Source: Herbaspirillum robiniae
GTDB taxonomy: Bacteria; Pseudomonadota; Gammaproteobacteria; Burkholderiales; Burkholderiaceae_D
Length of the DNA stretch: 55,766 nucleotides
Assembly (NCBI RefSeq): GCF_002213415.1
Contig: NZ_NJGU01000019.1
Location: forward strand, 1-55,766
Reading direction: 5' to 3'
Part shown: positions 35,590 through 44,094 of the stretch, piece after piece
Numbering within the stretch: the first letter of the stretch is position 1
Layout of the letters: every line of letters begins with the position of its first letter
Notes under the pieces: generated by a model
Told to the model about the DNA's origin: nothing
The model's database searches: none
Seen by the model: only the letters and a program-made list of their open reading frames with translations
Position numbers and translations under genes: made by a program

Positions 35590-35844
35590 ATGCAAGCTAT
35601 TCAACGCAACAAGACCGCCAATAATAACCACGCCGGCCGCGCCGCCCAACAATACGTCATGGGCGGGGAGGCGCGCGCTTCCCGTCTGGCCAAGCGCCTC
35701 AAGGGCGCCGACGCCGCGCCCCAGGATGACGACTGCAATTCGCGTTACGACAAGATCTCCAAGCAGATGGACGACATCGTCGAGGGCGGTTCGCCGCAGC
35801 GCTTCAAGCGCCCCAAGATGGAAAGCGACATCATCGCCCGCTGA
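35590..35844 (+). CDS. Small basic hydrophilic protein, unknown function
   Basis: The 84-residue product (MQAIQRNKTANNNHAGRAAQ at the start, SPQRFKRPKMESDIIAR at the end) has no signal peptide and no membrane segment. It has one Cys, and it mixes Arg/Lys with an acidic patch (residues 40-49). AAGAGGAAAT just upstream of ATG 35590 is a strong ribosome binding site, and a good terminator follows 7 nt after the stop. It is thus an independent gene with a long AT-rich leader. I do not recognise the family. Confidence 0.75.
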   Translation: MQAIQRNKTANNNHAGRAAQQYVMGGEARASRLAKRLKGADAAPQDDDCNSRYDKISKQMDDIVEGGSPQRFKRPKMESDIIAR

Positions 35845-35850
35845 TGCAAC

Positions 35851-35892
35851 AATGCCGCCGTACCCGGCAACGGGCACGGCGGCATTTCTTTA
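35851..35892 (+). terminator. Intrinsic terminator after the small gene
   Basis: AATGCCGCCGT (35851-35861) pairs perfectly with ACGGCGGCATT (35876-35886), with an inner CCCG-GCAA-CGGG stem-loop and a T-rich tail. It may also serve gpsA, which ends convergently at 35945. Confidence 0.9.
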
Positions 35893-35944
35893 ATCGCTCT
35901 GATCGGCTTGCCGGCGGGGCAAGCCGGCGCGCAGGGTTCGGCGC

Positions 35945-36949
35945 TCAGACCGTTTCTTCGCGCGGGTCCCGGGACAGCAGCCGGGATACCATTTCCTGCA
36001 CCGTCACCCCTTCAAACAAGGCTGCCGCCACCGCATCGGTGATCGGCATGTCGATGCCCTTTTCCTGCGCCAGTTCGCGTACCGCCTTGGCGCAGCGCAC
36101 CCCTTCGGCGACATGGCCCAGCTCGGCCACGATGTCGTCCAGCTTCTTGTTCTTGGCCAGGCCCAGGCCCACGCGCCGGTTGCGCGAAAGATCGCCCGTG
36201 CAGGTCAGGATGAGGTCGCCCACGCCCGAGAGGCCCATGAAGGTTTCCGGCCGGCCGCCCAGGGCCACGCCCAGTCGGGTGATCTCGGCCAGGCCGCGGG
36301 TGATCAGCGCGGCGCGCGCGTTCAGTCCCAGCTGCAGGCCGTCGGCCACGCCGGTGGCGATCGCCAGGATGTTCTTGACGGCGCCGCCGATCTCTACGCC
36401 CACCAGGTCGTCGCTGGAATAGATGCGGATGTTGTTGCCGTGGACCGCCGCCACCACCCGCTCGCACAGCGTGGCGTCGGCGCCGGCGATGGTCAGCGCG
36501 CACGGCAGGCCGCGCGCCACTTCCTGGGCGAACGAGGGGCCCGACAGCGCGCCGGCCGGCAGCTCCGCGCCCAGCACCTGCTGCACGATCTGGTGCGGCA
36601 GCAGGCGCGTGCCTTCTTCCAGCCCCTTGCACAGCCAGACCAGATTCGGAATCGGATACGCCTTGAGATGGCCCGCCAGGTCGCGCAGGCCGGACACGGA
36701 CGACGCCGCGATCAGCAGCGAATCGCCGGGATCGGCGCATACGTGGCCTACCGCGGCCTCGAAGTCGGCGCTCACCGCCAGTTCGGCGGGCAGCGGAAAG
36801 CCGGGCAGGTAAAGCTGGTTTTCGCGCTGCTGCGAGGCCTGCTGCATGGCCTCGGCGTTGCGGCCCCAGAGGATGACGTCGTGCTTGCGCGCCAGCGGAA
36901 TGGCGAGGGCGGTGCCCCACGCGCCGGCGCCCAGGATGGTGATTTTCAT
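35945..36949 (-). CDS. gpsA: NAD(P)-dependent glycerol-3-phosphate dehydrogenase
   Basis: GpsA reduces dihydroxyacetone phosphate to sn-glycerol-3-phosphate for phospholipid synthesis. The 334-residue product starts with the Rossmann motif [20 protein letters not shown]. It has [13 protein letters not shown] and the catalytic-lysine stretch [20 protein letters not shown], and ends with GVRCAKAV and [15 protein letters not shown]. It is the last gene of a - strand run from the rhodanese gene through grxC and secB, 45 nt after the SH3 protein gene. Confidence 0.97.
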   Translation of the reverse strand: MKITILGAGAWGTALAIPLARKHDVILWGRNAEAMQQASQQRENQLYLPGFPLPAELAVSADFEAAVGHVCADPGDSLLIAASSVSGLRDLAGHLKAYPIPNLVWLCKGLEEGTRLLPHQIVQQVLGAELPAGALSGPSFAQEVARGLPCALTIAGADATLCERVVAAVHGNNIRIYSSDDLVGVEIGGAVKNILAIATGVADGLQLGLNARAALITRGLAEITRLGVALGGRPETFMGLSGVGDLILTCTGDLSRNRRVGLGLAKNKKLDDIVAELGHVAEGVRCAKAVRELAQEKGIDMPITDAVAAALFEGVTVQEMVSRLLSRDPREETV

Positions 36950-36994
36950 TGGATGGCGTCGATCGCTGAGATGGATGCGGATGGCGGCGCGGGC

Positions 36995-37444
36995 TTAGTC
37001 GCCCCAGACGTCGCCGACCTTGGCGAAGCCGGTCTGGCCGTCGCGATGGCGGACCTTCACCCAGCCGTTGTTGGGGCTTTCCAGCATTTCCAGCAGCACG
37101 TTCTTGTCGGCGGAGAAGACCACCGGGCTGTTTTCATCGGCGCCGTTGAAGATGCGCGCATTGGCGGCCGACACGACCAGCATGCGCTTGGGCGTGAGCG
37201 CCTTGGACTGCATCCACGACAGCGTGCCGGCGGCATCGCGTACCTTGCTCCATTCGCCGTAGGTCAGCACCACTTCCACCGGCATGCCGCGCGGGGCGAC
37301 ATAGACGCGGCGACCCTTCTCGGAGGGTGCGTCGTACATGATCACGGGCGAGGCGCCGACCGACTTGAAGTCGAGGGCCATGGCGTCCTTGGCCATGAAG
37401 GCGCAGAACAGGGTTGCGGAAAGGATCAGGGACAGGCGTTTCAT
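36995..37444 (-). CDS. Exported SH3-domain protein
   Basis: The 149-residue precursor has a signal peptide (MKRLSLILSATLFCAFMAKD, cleavage near AMALDF) and a bacterial SH3-like fold. The first SH3-type stretch is VGASPVIMYDAPSEKGRRVY, and the second runs from RIFNGADENSPVVF to NGWVKVRHRDGQTGFAKV. Such periplasmic proteins are thought to bind peptidoglycan or protein partners; the role is unknown. ATG 37444 follows GGAG. It lies between secB and gpsA in the same direction, a frequent arrangement in Burkholderiales. Confidence 0.85.
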   Translation of the reverse strand: MKRLSLILSATLFCAFMAKDAMALDFKSVGASPVIMYDAPSEKGRRVYVAPRGMPVEVVLTYGEWSKVRDAAGTLSWMQSKALTPKRMLVVSAANARIFNGADENSPVVFSADKNVLLEMLESPNNGWVKVRHRDGQTGFAKVGDVWGD

Positions 37445-37585
37445 CGTTGGATTCTCCGCAGGAGGGGATGCGCCGCGGCACACGCGCAAAGCGCGGGCCG
37501 CGGCGGGATGTCCGCGCGCCGGGCGGCTGGCCTGTCACCGACTGTTCGGATCAGGCCCGCATCCCGGCAGGCATGCGGCGGGCGA

Positions 37586-38077
37586 TCAGTTGACGGCGGT
37601 CGAGCCGTTGTTGACCAGGGTGGCGCCTTGCTGCTCGGCCAGCGCCTGCAGGCGCTGCTGGTAGAACACTTCGAAGTTGATCTCGGCCAGGTGCACCGGC
37701 GGGAAACCGGCGCGGGTGATGGCGTCGGCGATGTTGGCGCGCAGGTACGGGTAGATGATGTTGGGGCAGCCGATGCCCAGGAGCGGGTCCAGCTGTTCGG
37801 CCGGCACGTTGCGGATCTCGAAGATGCCGGCTTGCTTGCCCTCGACCAGGAAGGCCACCTTGTCCTTGACCTTGGCGGTCACGGTGATGGTCACGGTCGA
37901 CTCGAACACGCCTTCAGCCAGCGCTTCGGCGCCGACGTCCACCGACACCTCGATGGCCGGGGCTTCCTGTTCCAGGAAGATGGCCGGGGAGTTCGGCTGT
38001 TCCAGCGACAGGTCCTTCAGGTAGACGCGCTGGATCTGGAAAACGGGTTGCTGCTCTTGTTGGTTCTGTTCCGACAT
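37586..38077 (-). CDS. secB: Protein-export chaperone SecB
   Basis: SecB is a tetrameric cytoplasmic chaperone that keeps preproteins unfolded and hands them to SecA. The 163-residue product has [20 protein letters not shown] and the conserved [20 protein letters not shown] and [16 protein letters not shown]. It is 50 nt downstream of grxC, the common grxC-secB-gpsA order of proteobacteria. AAGAG precedes ATG 38077. Confidence 0.97.
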   Translation of the reverse strand: MSEQNQQEQQPVFQIQRVYLKDLSLEQPNSPAIFLEQEAPAIEVSVDVGAEALAEGVFESTVTITVTAKVKDKVAFLVEGKQAGIFEIRNVPAEQLDPLLGIGCPNIIYPYLRANIADAITRAGFPPVHLAEINFEVFYQQRLQALAEQQGATLVNNGSTAVN

Positions 38078-38127
38078 GGATCTCTTTCAGGTTCGGTGAA
38101 ACGTTGATTGTAGTTGCTGCCGTGGCG

Positions 38128-38388
38128 TCAGGCTTGCAGCAGCGGGTCCAGCTTGCCGGCGCGGTCCAGTGCGCTCAGATCGTCGAAACCGCCGACATGG
38201 GTGTCGCCGATGTAGATCTGGGGCACGGTGCGGCGGCCGGTTTTCTGCATCATCAGCTCGCGCTGCTGAGGTTCGAGGTCGACGCGGATTTTCTCGATCT
38301 GCGCCACGCCCTTGCTGGTGAGCAGGCGCTCGGCCATCACGCAGTACGGGCACACGGCGGTGCAGTACATGACGACCGGGGCGCTCAT
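38128..38388 (-). CDS. grxC: Glutaredoxin 3
   Basis: A glutathione-dependent dithiol oxidoreductase. The 86 residues have the active site Cys13-Pro-Tyr-Cys16 (YCTAVCPYCVMAERLL), the TVPQIYIGDTHVGGFDDL cis-Pro and glutathione-binding region, and the usual length. Its ATG overlaps the stop of the rhodanese gene by 4 nt, so translation is coupled. Confidence 0.96.
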   Translation of the reverse strand: MSAPVVMYCTAVCPYCVMAERLLTSKGVAQIEKIRVDLEPQQRELMMQKTGRRTVPQIYIGDTHVGGFDDLSALDRAGKLDPLLQA

Positions 38389-38798
38389 TTTGCGTCCTTG
38401 GTGGTCAGCGGCAGGCCCTGGCCGGTCCAGGCGGCGATGCCGCCGTTCAGGCCGTAGACTTCGGTGAAGCCGGCCTTCTTCAGCGTGGCTTCGGCGCGGT
38501 TGGCCTGGGTGCCGTTCTGGCAGACCACGATCACCGGGCGGCCCTTGAGCTTGTCCAGCTCGGAGATGCGTTGCGGCAACTCCTTCAACGGGATGTTGCG
38601 GGCGTCGCGCAGGTGGCCGGCGGCGAACTGGTCGGCGTCGCGCACGTCCAGCACCAGGGTCTTGCCCTGGTTGAGCATCTGCGTGGCCTGCAGCAGCGTG
38701 AGCTTATTGCCGCGCTGCTGGATGTAAGGAACCAGCAGGGCGCCGCCGGAGACCAAGGCCAGAGCGATCAGGAAAATATTGTCGATGATGAATTTCAC
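38385..38798 (-). CDS. Membrane-anchored rhodanese-like protein
   Basis: The 137-residue product has one N-terminal transmembrane segment (IIDNIFLIALALVSGGALLV) followed by a single rhodanese domain with the active-site Cys93 in VIVVCQNGTQANRAEATL and the LDVRDADQFAAGHL entry. It probably handles sulfane sulfur or acts as a thiol reductant at the membrane, with no assigned substrate. It heads the operon to grxC and secB; a TATAAT on the - strand at 38829-38834 may be its -10. Confidence 0.92.
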   Translation of the reverse strand: MKFIIDNIFLIALALVSGGALLVPYIQQRGNKLTLLQATQMLNQGKTLVLDVRDADQFAAGHLRDARNIPLKELPQRISELDKLKGRPVIVVCQNGTQANRAEATLKKAGFTEVYGLNGGIAAWTGQGLPLTTKDAK

Positions 38799-38828
38799 GG
38801 CTGTCCAATGAGTTTACTGAATCCCGGC

Positions 38829-38834
38829 ATTATA
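38829..38834 (-). promoter_or_regulatory. -10 hexamer of the rhodanese-grxC-secB operon
   Basis: TATAAT on the - strand lies 31 nt before the ATG at 38798. No good -35 stands out. The overlapping TATAAA on the + strand could contribute to gpmA. Confidence 0.4.
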
Positions 38835-38958
38835 AAATAGAAGCATTCGCGGTTTGCATTATTGCCATCGCCTGCCCTGCAAGGGTCCGGAAGCCGCCGC
38901 GGCCCTGGCGTTTGCGCCGCCCGCGCCCCGCTTTATCCATCATCAGAAAAGTCCCACT

Positions 38959-39705
38959 ATGTACAAGATCGTATTCATGCGCCACGGCGAATCGACCTGG
39001 AACCTGGCCAACCGCTTCACCGGCTGGGTCGACGTCGACCTGACCGAGAAGGGCGTGGCCGAAGCCCGCCAGGCCGGCAAGCTGTTGAAGGAAGCCGGCT
39101 TCAAGTTCGACCTGGCCTACACCTCGGTGTTGAAGCGCGCCATCCGCACCCTGTGGACCACGCTGGACGAGATGGACCAGATGTATGTCCCGGTGAAGAA
39201 CGACTGGCGCCTGAACGAGCGCCACTACGGCGCGCTGCAAGGCCTGAACAAGGCCGAGACCGCCGCCCAGTACGGCGACGAGCAGGTGCTGGTCTGGCGC
39301 CGTAGCTACGACACCCCGCCCAACCCGCTGCCGGTGGGCGACGAGCGCGACGCCTTCGGCGACGCCCGCTACGCCGGCCTGTCGCGCGAGCAGGTGCCGC
39401 TGACCGAATGCCTGAAGGACACCGTGGCGCGCGTGCTGCCGGCCTGGAACGACTCCATCGCCCCGGCCATCCGCGCCGGCAAGCAGATCATCGTCTCGGC
39501 CCACGGCAACAGCCTGCGCGCCCTGATCAAGTACCTGGACGGCATCAGCGACAACGACATCGTCGGCCTGAACATCCCCAACGGCCAGCCGCTGGTGTAT
39601 GAGCTGGACGCCGACCTCAAGCCGATCAAGAGCTACTACCTGGGCGACCAGTCGGCCATCGAAGCCGCGCTGAAGGCGGTGGCCAACCAAGGGAAGTCGA
39701 AATAA
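38959..39705 (+). CDS. gpmA: 2,3-bisphosphoglycerate-dependent phosphoglycerate mutase
   Basis: GpmA interconverts 3- and 2-phosphoglycerate in glycolysis. The 248-residue product has the phosphohistidine motif [18 protein letters not shown] near the start, [17 protein letters not shown], and the second histidine in [19 protein letters not shown] 38959 fits the family start [10 protein letters not shown]; the frame opens to 38854 but the extension has no support. The gene is divergent from the rhodanese operon and 26 nt ahead of the EnvC-like gene. Confidence 0.97.
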   Translation: MYKIVFMRHGESTWNLANRFTGWVDVDLTEKGVAEARQAGKLLKEAGFKFDLAYTSVLKRAIRTLWTTLDEMDQMYVPVKNDWRLNERHYGALQGLNKAETAAQYGDEQVLVWRRSYDTPPNPLPVGDERDAFGDARYAGLSREQVPLTECLKDTVARVLPAWNDSIAPAIRAGKQIIVSAHGNSLRALIKYLDGISDNDIVGLNIPNGQPLVYELDADLKPIKSYYLGDQSAIEAALKAVANQGKSK

Positions 39706-39731
39706 AACTGCGTTTCTCCCGCCAGGCGGCC

Positions 39732-41228
39732 ATGGCGCCGCCGCTGTCATTCCCAGGCGAATGCGAACGGCTTGCGCGTACCGGATCCTTGTCCGGCGCG
39801 CGGGACGGGCGCATTCGCCCGGTCGCGTCGGCGCCGCTGCTGGCGGCGCTCGTCGCTTGCGTGGCCATGGCGCTGTGGCCGGCCTGGTCGCAGGCGCAGG
39901 CCATCACCGAACGCACCAAGCAGAAGCAGGCCGCCGAGAAGGAGCGCGCCGACCTGCAACAGCGCCTCTCCACCCTCAAGCGCGACATCGACCAGACCGA
40001 AACCGCCAAGGACAATGCCGCCGATGCGCTGGCCGTGTCCGAGCAGGCGATCTCCAAGGCCAACCGCTCGCTGCGCGACCTGGCACAGGAGCAGCAGGAC
40101 ACCGAGAACCGGCTGGCGCAGCTGGTCAAGCAGCTCAACGAGCTCACCGCCCTGGTCAACGCCCAGCAGGCGCAGCTCTCGCGGCTGCTGCGCGAGCAGT
40201 ACGTGGCCGGCAACGAGGACCGCATCAAGCTGCTGCTCTCCGGCGACAATCCCAACCGCATCAACCGCGAGCTGCAGTACATGGGCTACGTCTCGCAGGC
40301 GCAGGCCCGGCTGATCGAGACCTTGCGCGCCAACCAGCAGGCCATCCGCGCCAACAAGGCCGATACCCAGAACGCCAAGTTCGAGCTGGAAGAGATCGCC
40401 CAGGAAGAAACCGAACAGAAGAAGGTGCTGGAGAAGGAAAAGGCGCGCCGCTCGACGCTGCTGTCGCAGCTGTCCACCAAGCTCAATGCGCAGCGCAAGG
40501 AAGTCGGCCGCATCGAGCAGGACCAGCAGCGCCTCTCCAGCCTGGTCGACAAGCTGGCCCAGATCATCGAGCAGCAGAAAAAGGCGGAAGCCGAGGCGCG
40601 CGAGAAGAAGCGCCAGGAACAATTGGCCAAAGCCCGTGCCGAACGCGAGAAGCGTCTGGCTGAACAGCGCGCCCGCGCCGCTGCGCGCGCCGCCGAGGCG
40701 GCCAAGGCCGGCAAGCCGGCGCCCAAGATGCCGGACCCGGCCGACGCCATCGATGACGACGAACCGCCGCAGGCCGCCTCGCTGGGCCGCAACGATACGC
40801 TGCCGGAGCTGCAGTCGGACAACTTCGGCAAGCCCTTCGCCAGCCTGCGCGGGCAGTTGCGCCTGCCGGTCAAGGGCGACCTGACCTCGAAATTCGGCAG
40901 CCGCCACGGCGACGGGCCGACCTCGCGCGGCATGTTCATCCGCGCCTCGGAAGGCGCCGAAGTGCGCGCGGTGGCGGCCGGACGGGTGGTGTTCGCGGAC
41001 TGGTTGCGCGGTTTCGGCAACCTGATCATCGTCGACCACGGCAGCCAGTACATGACGATCTACGGCAACAACCAGTCGGTGCTCAAGCGCGCCGGCGATG
41101 TGGTCAAAGCGGGCGAAGCCATCGCCACCGCGGGTAACAGCGGCGGCAACGAGCAATCGGGTTTATACTTTGAAATGCGGCATCAGGGCCGCGCATTCGA
41201 CCCACAAGGGTGGGTAACTACTAGGTGA
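39732..41228 (+). CDS. envC: EnvC-like murein hydrolase activator, coiled coil plus degenerate LytM domain
   Basis: EnvC activates the AmiA/AmiB amidases at the division septum. The 498-residue protein has a hydrophobic export segment (LLAALVACVAMALWPAWSQA, about residues 36-55), a long coiled coil (about 58-320, rich in Gln/Glu/Lys/Arg), a linker, and a C-terminal LytM/M23 domain. In that domain the first zinc His and Asp are missing (GPTSRGMFIRASEGA where HxxxD is expected), as in EnvC, so it should regulate and not cleave. RVVFADWLRGFGNLIIVDHG and LYFEMRHQG match EnvC. ctp follows 3 nt after the stop. Confidence 0.92.
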   Translation: MAPPLSFPGECERLARTGSLSGARDGRIRPVASAPLLAALVACVAMALWPAWSQAQAITERTKQKQAAEKERADLQQRLSTLKRDIDQTETAKDNAADALAVSEQAISKANRSLRDLAQEQQDTENRLAQLVKQLNELTALVNAQQAQLSRLLREQYVAGNEDRIKLLLSGDNPNRINRELQYMGYVSQAQARLIETLRANQQAIRANKADTQNAKFELEEIAQEETEQKKVLEKEKARRSTLLSQLSTKLNAQRKEVGRIEQDQQRLSSLVDKLAQIIEQQKKAEAEAREKKRQEQLAKARAEREKRLAEQRARAAARAAEAAKAGKPAPKMPDPADAIDDDEPPQAASLGRNDTLPELQSDNFGKPFASLRGQLRLPVKGDLTSKFGSRHGDGPTSRGMFIRASEGAEVRAVAAGRVVFADWLRGFGNLIIVDHGSQYMTIYGNNQSVLKRAGDVVKAGEAIATAGNSGGNEQSGLYFEMRHQGRAFDPQGWVTTR

Positions 41229-41231
41229 CAC

Positions 41232-42725
41232 ATGGGCAGCAAACTCAAGAATATCAGTCTGATCGGTTTGGGCATGGTGGCAGGCGCCACCGCAATGATC
41301 CAGTTCGACGCCATCGCGCAGAAGAATGCGACGGCTTCGCTGCCCCTGGAAGAGCTGCGCCAGATGGCCGACGTGTTCGGCCTGATCAAGTCGGACTACG
41401 TCGAACAGGTCGACGACAAGAAGCTGCTGACCGAGGCCATTTCCGGCATGGTCGCCTCGCTCGACCCGCACTCGGCCTATCTGGACAAGAAGGCCTACAA
41501 GGAGCTGCGTGAAGGCACCATGGGCAAGTTCGTCGGCCTGGGCATCGAGGTCGGCATGGAAGACGGCTACGTCAAGGTGATCTCGCCGATCGAGGATTCC
41601 CCGGCGTTCAAGGCCGGCATCAAGGCCGGCGACCTGATCACCCGCCTGGACAGCACCCCGGTCAAGGGCCTGACCCTGGACGAGGCGGTCAAGAAGATGC
41701 GCGGCGAGCCCAACACCAAGATCACGCTGACCATCGCCCGCAAGGAAGAAGACAAGCCCATCATCCTGACCATCACGCGCCAGGAAATCCGCGTGCAGAG
41801 CGTCAAGTCCAAGGTCATCGAACCGGGCTACGCCTGGCTGCGCGTGACCCAGTTCCAGGAGCCGACGGTGGACGACATGGCCAAGAAACTGGCCGCCATC
41901 TACGCCCAGGAGCCGAACCTGAAGGGCATCGTGCTGGACCTGCGCAATGACCCGGGCGGCGTGCTGCCCGGCGCCATCGGCGTGTCGGCCGCCTTCCTGC
42001 CCAAGGACGCGGTGGTGGTCTCGACCAACGGCCAGATCCCCAGCTCCAAGCAGACCTTCTACGCCAAGCGCGAGTTCTACGCCACCAACCCGCTGAACGA
42101 CCCGCTGTCGCGCCTGCCGGACGCCATCAAGAAGGTGCCGATGGTGGTGCTGATCAACAGCGGCTCGGCCTCCGCTTCCGAAATCGTGGCCGGCGCGCTG
42201 CAGGATTACAAGCGCGCCACCATCATGGGCACGCAGTCCTTCGGCAAGGGTTCGGTGCAGTCGGTGATCGCATTGCCGCCGGAAAAGAACACCGCCGTCA
42301 AGCTCACCACCGCCCGCTACTTCACTCCCAAGGGTCGTTCGATCCAGGCGCGCGGCATCGTGCCTGACATCATGGTCGACGAGTATCCGGACGGCGATGG
42401 CCTCAACGGCCTGCGCCTGCGCGAAGCCGACCTGTCCAAGCACCTGACCAACGACACCGACAAGTCGGCCGAAGTGAAGGCGCAGACGCTGGACGAGCAG
42501 GCCGAGGAACGCCTGATCGCCGCCGAGAAGAAGCGCAAGCCGCTGGACTTCGGCAGCAAGGACGATTTCCAGTTGTCCCAGGCGCTGAACCACCTGAAGG
42601 GCCTGCCGGTGAAGGTCTCCAACGCCAAGCCTGAAGTGCGCAACGAAGAAGGCAAGCAGGACACGCCGGTGAAGGACGATCGCAAGGACAACAAGGCGCC
42701 GCCGGAAAAGATCGACACCAAGTAA
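41232..42725 (+). CDS. C-terminal processing peptidase (S41 family, CtpA/CtpB-like)
   Basis: A periplasmic serine protease of 497 residues. It has an N-terminal signal or anchor (ISLIGLGMVAGATAMIQFDA), a PDZ domain (GLGIEVGMEDGYVKVISPIE, about 95-180) and the S41 core. The core's catalytic Ser314 lies in INSGSASASEIVAG and Lys339 in QSFGKGSVQ. The C-terminal 90 residues are Lys/Glu/Asp-rich and variable. The gpmA-envC-ctp order recurs in proteobacteria and links it to cell wall processing. Only 3 nt separate it from envC. A terminator follows at 42748-42778. Confidence 0.95.
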   Translation: MGSKLKNISLIGLGMVAGATAMIQFDAIAQKNATASLPLEELRQMADVFGLIKSDYVEQVDDKKLLTEAISGMVASLDPHSAYLDKKAYKELREGTMGKFVGLGIEVGMEDGYVKVISPIEDSPAFKAGIKAGDLITRLDSTPVKGLTLDEAVKKMRGEPNTKITLTIARKEEDKPIILTITRQEIRVQSVKSKVIEPGYAWLRVTQFQEPTVDDMAKKLAAIYAQEPNLKGIVLDLRNDPGGVLPGAIGVSAAFLPKDAVVVSTNGQIPSSKQTFYAKREFYATNPLNDPLSRLPDAIKKVPMVVLINSGSASASEIVAGALQDYKRATIMGTQSFGKGSVQSVIALPPEKNTAVKLTTARYFTPKGRSIQARGIVPDIMVDEYPDGDGLNGLRLREADLSKHLTNDTDKSAEVKAQTLDEQAEERLIAAEKKRKPLDFGSKDDFQLSQALNHLKGLPVKVSNAKPEVRNEEGKQDTPVKDDRKDNKAPPEKIDTK

Positions 42726-42747
42726 TCGCTTCGCACCAGATCGCCCC

Positions 42748-42778
42748 GGGCCGCTGCCAGCAAGCAGTGGCCCTTTTT
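42748..42778 (+). terminator. Intrinsic terminator after ctp
   Basis: GGGCCGCTGC (42748-42757) pairs with GCAGTGGCCC (42764-42773) with one wobble, followed by TTTTT. It lies just before the MoeB/ThiF gene, which therefore needs read-through or its own promoter. Confidence 0.85.
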
Positions 42779-42812
42779 CATGGGACGACACAACCAGCCC
42801 GACAGGCCCGCC

Positions 42813-43568
42813 ATGGACGACCAACAGCTGCTGCGCTATTCGCGCCACATCCTGCTCGACGAGATCGACATCGAAGGCCAGTCGCGCCTGCTGGCCGCCC
42901 ACGCGCTGGTGATCGGCGCCGGCGGCCTGGGTTCGCCGGCCGCGCTGTACCTGGCCTCGGCCGGGATCGGCCGCATCACGCTGGTCGACAACGATACGGT
43001 GGATCTGACCAACCTGCAGCGCCAGATCATGCACACCACCGCGCGCGTGGGCCAGCCCAAGGTCGAATCGGGCCGCGCGGCGCTGGCGCAGATCAATCCG
43101 GGCGTCGCCGTCACGGCGCTGGCCGAGCGCGTCGAAGGCGCGCGCCTGCAGGAGCTGGTGGCCTCGGCCGACGTCGTGCTGGACTGCAGCGACAACTTTG
43201 CCACCCGCCACGCCGTCAATCTCGCCTGCGTCCAGGCCGGGGTGCCGCTGGTGTCGGGCGCGGCGATCCGCTTCGACGGCCAGGTCAGCGTGTTCGACAC
43301 GCGCCGTGACGACGCCCCCTGCTACGCCTGCCTGTTCCCGCCCGAGCGCGAGTTCGAGGAGGTGCAATGTTCGGTGATGGGCGTGTTCTCGCCGCTGGTG
43401 GGCATCATCGGCACCATGCAGGCGGCCGAAGCGCTCAAGCTGGTAGCCGGCATCGGCCGTTCACTGGCCGGGCGCCTGCTGATCCTGGATGCGCGCGAGA
43501 TGGAATGGACGCAGATCGCCGTGGCGCGCGACCGCAATTGCCCGGTGTGCGGGAAAAGGCACGCCTAG
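42813..43568 (+). CDS. MoeB/ThiF-type adenylyltransferase
   Basis: An E1-like enzyme that adenylates the C-terminal Gly-Gly of a sulfur carrier (MoaD or ThiS). The 251 residues have the ATP loop VIGAGGLGSPAALYLASAGI, Asp/Arg contacts in LVDNDTVDLTNLQRQI, and two zinc CxxC pairs, Cys170/Cys173 and Cys243/Cys246. The VQCSVMGV cysteine (186) matches the ThiF catalytic position. There is no rhodanese domain. ATG 42813 is preferred; a second ATG at 42780 directly follows the terminator T tract. MoeB and ThiF cannot be told apart without neighbours. Confidence 0.9.
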   Translation: MDDQQLLRYSRHILLDEIDIEGQSRLLAAHALVIGAGGLGSPAALYLASAGIGRITLVDNDTVDLTNLQRQIMHTTARVGQPKVESGRAALAQINPGVAVTALAERVEGARLQELVASADVVLDCSDNFATRHAVNLACVQAGVPLVSGAAIRFDGQVSVFDTRRDDAPCYACLFPPEREFEEVQCSVMGVFSPLVGIIGTMQAAEALKLVAGIGRSLAGRLLILDAREMEWTQIAVARDRNCPVCGKRHA

Positions 43569-43626
43569 GCGGCCTCCCTTGCCGCGAAGGCAAGCCTGCG
43601 GCCTCCACTTCCGGCCGATCTTCTGG

Positions 43627-43632
43627 TATAAA
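43627..43632 (+). promoter_or_regulatory. Extended -10 promoter candidate
   Basis: TATAAA preceded directly by TGG (an extended -10, TGn) lies at 43627-43632. It would yield a transcript with a leader of more than 450 nt to dksA, or an independent short RNA. Confidence 0.35.
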
Positions 43633-43857
43633 CTGTACTCGGTTTGCCGCCGGAAACACGCGGCAAACCGGCCAGGTTGATGCTCGGAACGACCACAATT
43701 CCTAATTCTTGAGCCGATCGGCCGCCAACGCTGTGCCCGCACAGGGGATCTCATGAACGGCTCCATGCAAAGCGCACCAGCCTACAAGCCGCCGCGACGA
43801 TGTCCGGCAGGGCGGGCTGTCCCCGCGCCGGCGCGCCGGCCCCGGCCCGATGGCCTC

Positions 43858-43885
43858 TTGGCATCCGGAAGCGTTGGTGTACAAT
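43858..43885 (+). promoter_or_regulatory. Sigma-70 promoter of dksA
   Basis: TTGGCA (43858-43863) and TACAAT (43880-43885), close to consensus, are 16 nt apart. Transcription would begin near 43892, leaving a leader of about 200 nt before dksA. Confidence 0.65.
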
Positions 43886-44094
43886 CCTTGACCGCGAAAA
43901 AGGCTGCGCCATCTGCAGCCTGGTCCGGCAGGCAAGATCAACGTCGGCGATGCGGCCGCGCGAACTTCAAGCGAAGAGGTGCCAACGCGGCAAGGGAAGT
44001 GGATTCACAAGCGACCAGTTCCGGCAGCGAAGTATCAGTATCCGCCGGGAAAATGGATTAGTTGAAAAACCCCGTAGTATTGAAAGTAAGCGAA

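Larger units (their letters stand above)
43569..44094. other. Long spacer before dksA, with leader elements
   Basis: These 526 nt carry no supported gene. A frame at 43753-44061 has a GGGGA-like site but low-complexity Arg/Pro/Ala content and overlaps the promoter below. The region holds a hairpin at 43578-43594, two promoter candidates, and a GGCTGC/GCAGCC stem near 43900-43920 in the dksA leader. Confidence 0.5.

Noticed and set aside
41163..43367. 734-codon open frame on the - strand across ctp and the MoeB/ThiF gene
   Set aside because: It is antisense to two well-supported genes, has low-complexity composition and no ribosome binding site. Long antisense frames are expected at this GC content.
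43753..44061. 102-codon + strand frame before dksA with a GGGGA-like site
   Set aside because: Arg/Pro/Ala low-complexity product with no family likeness; it overlaps a near-consensus promoter for dksA.
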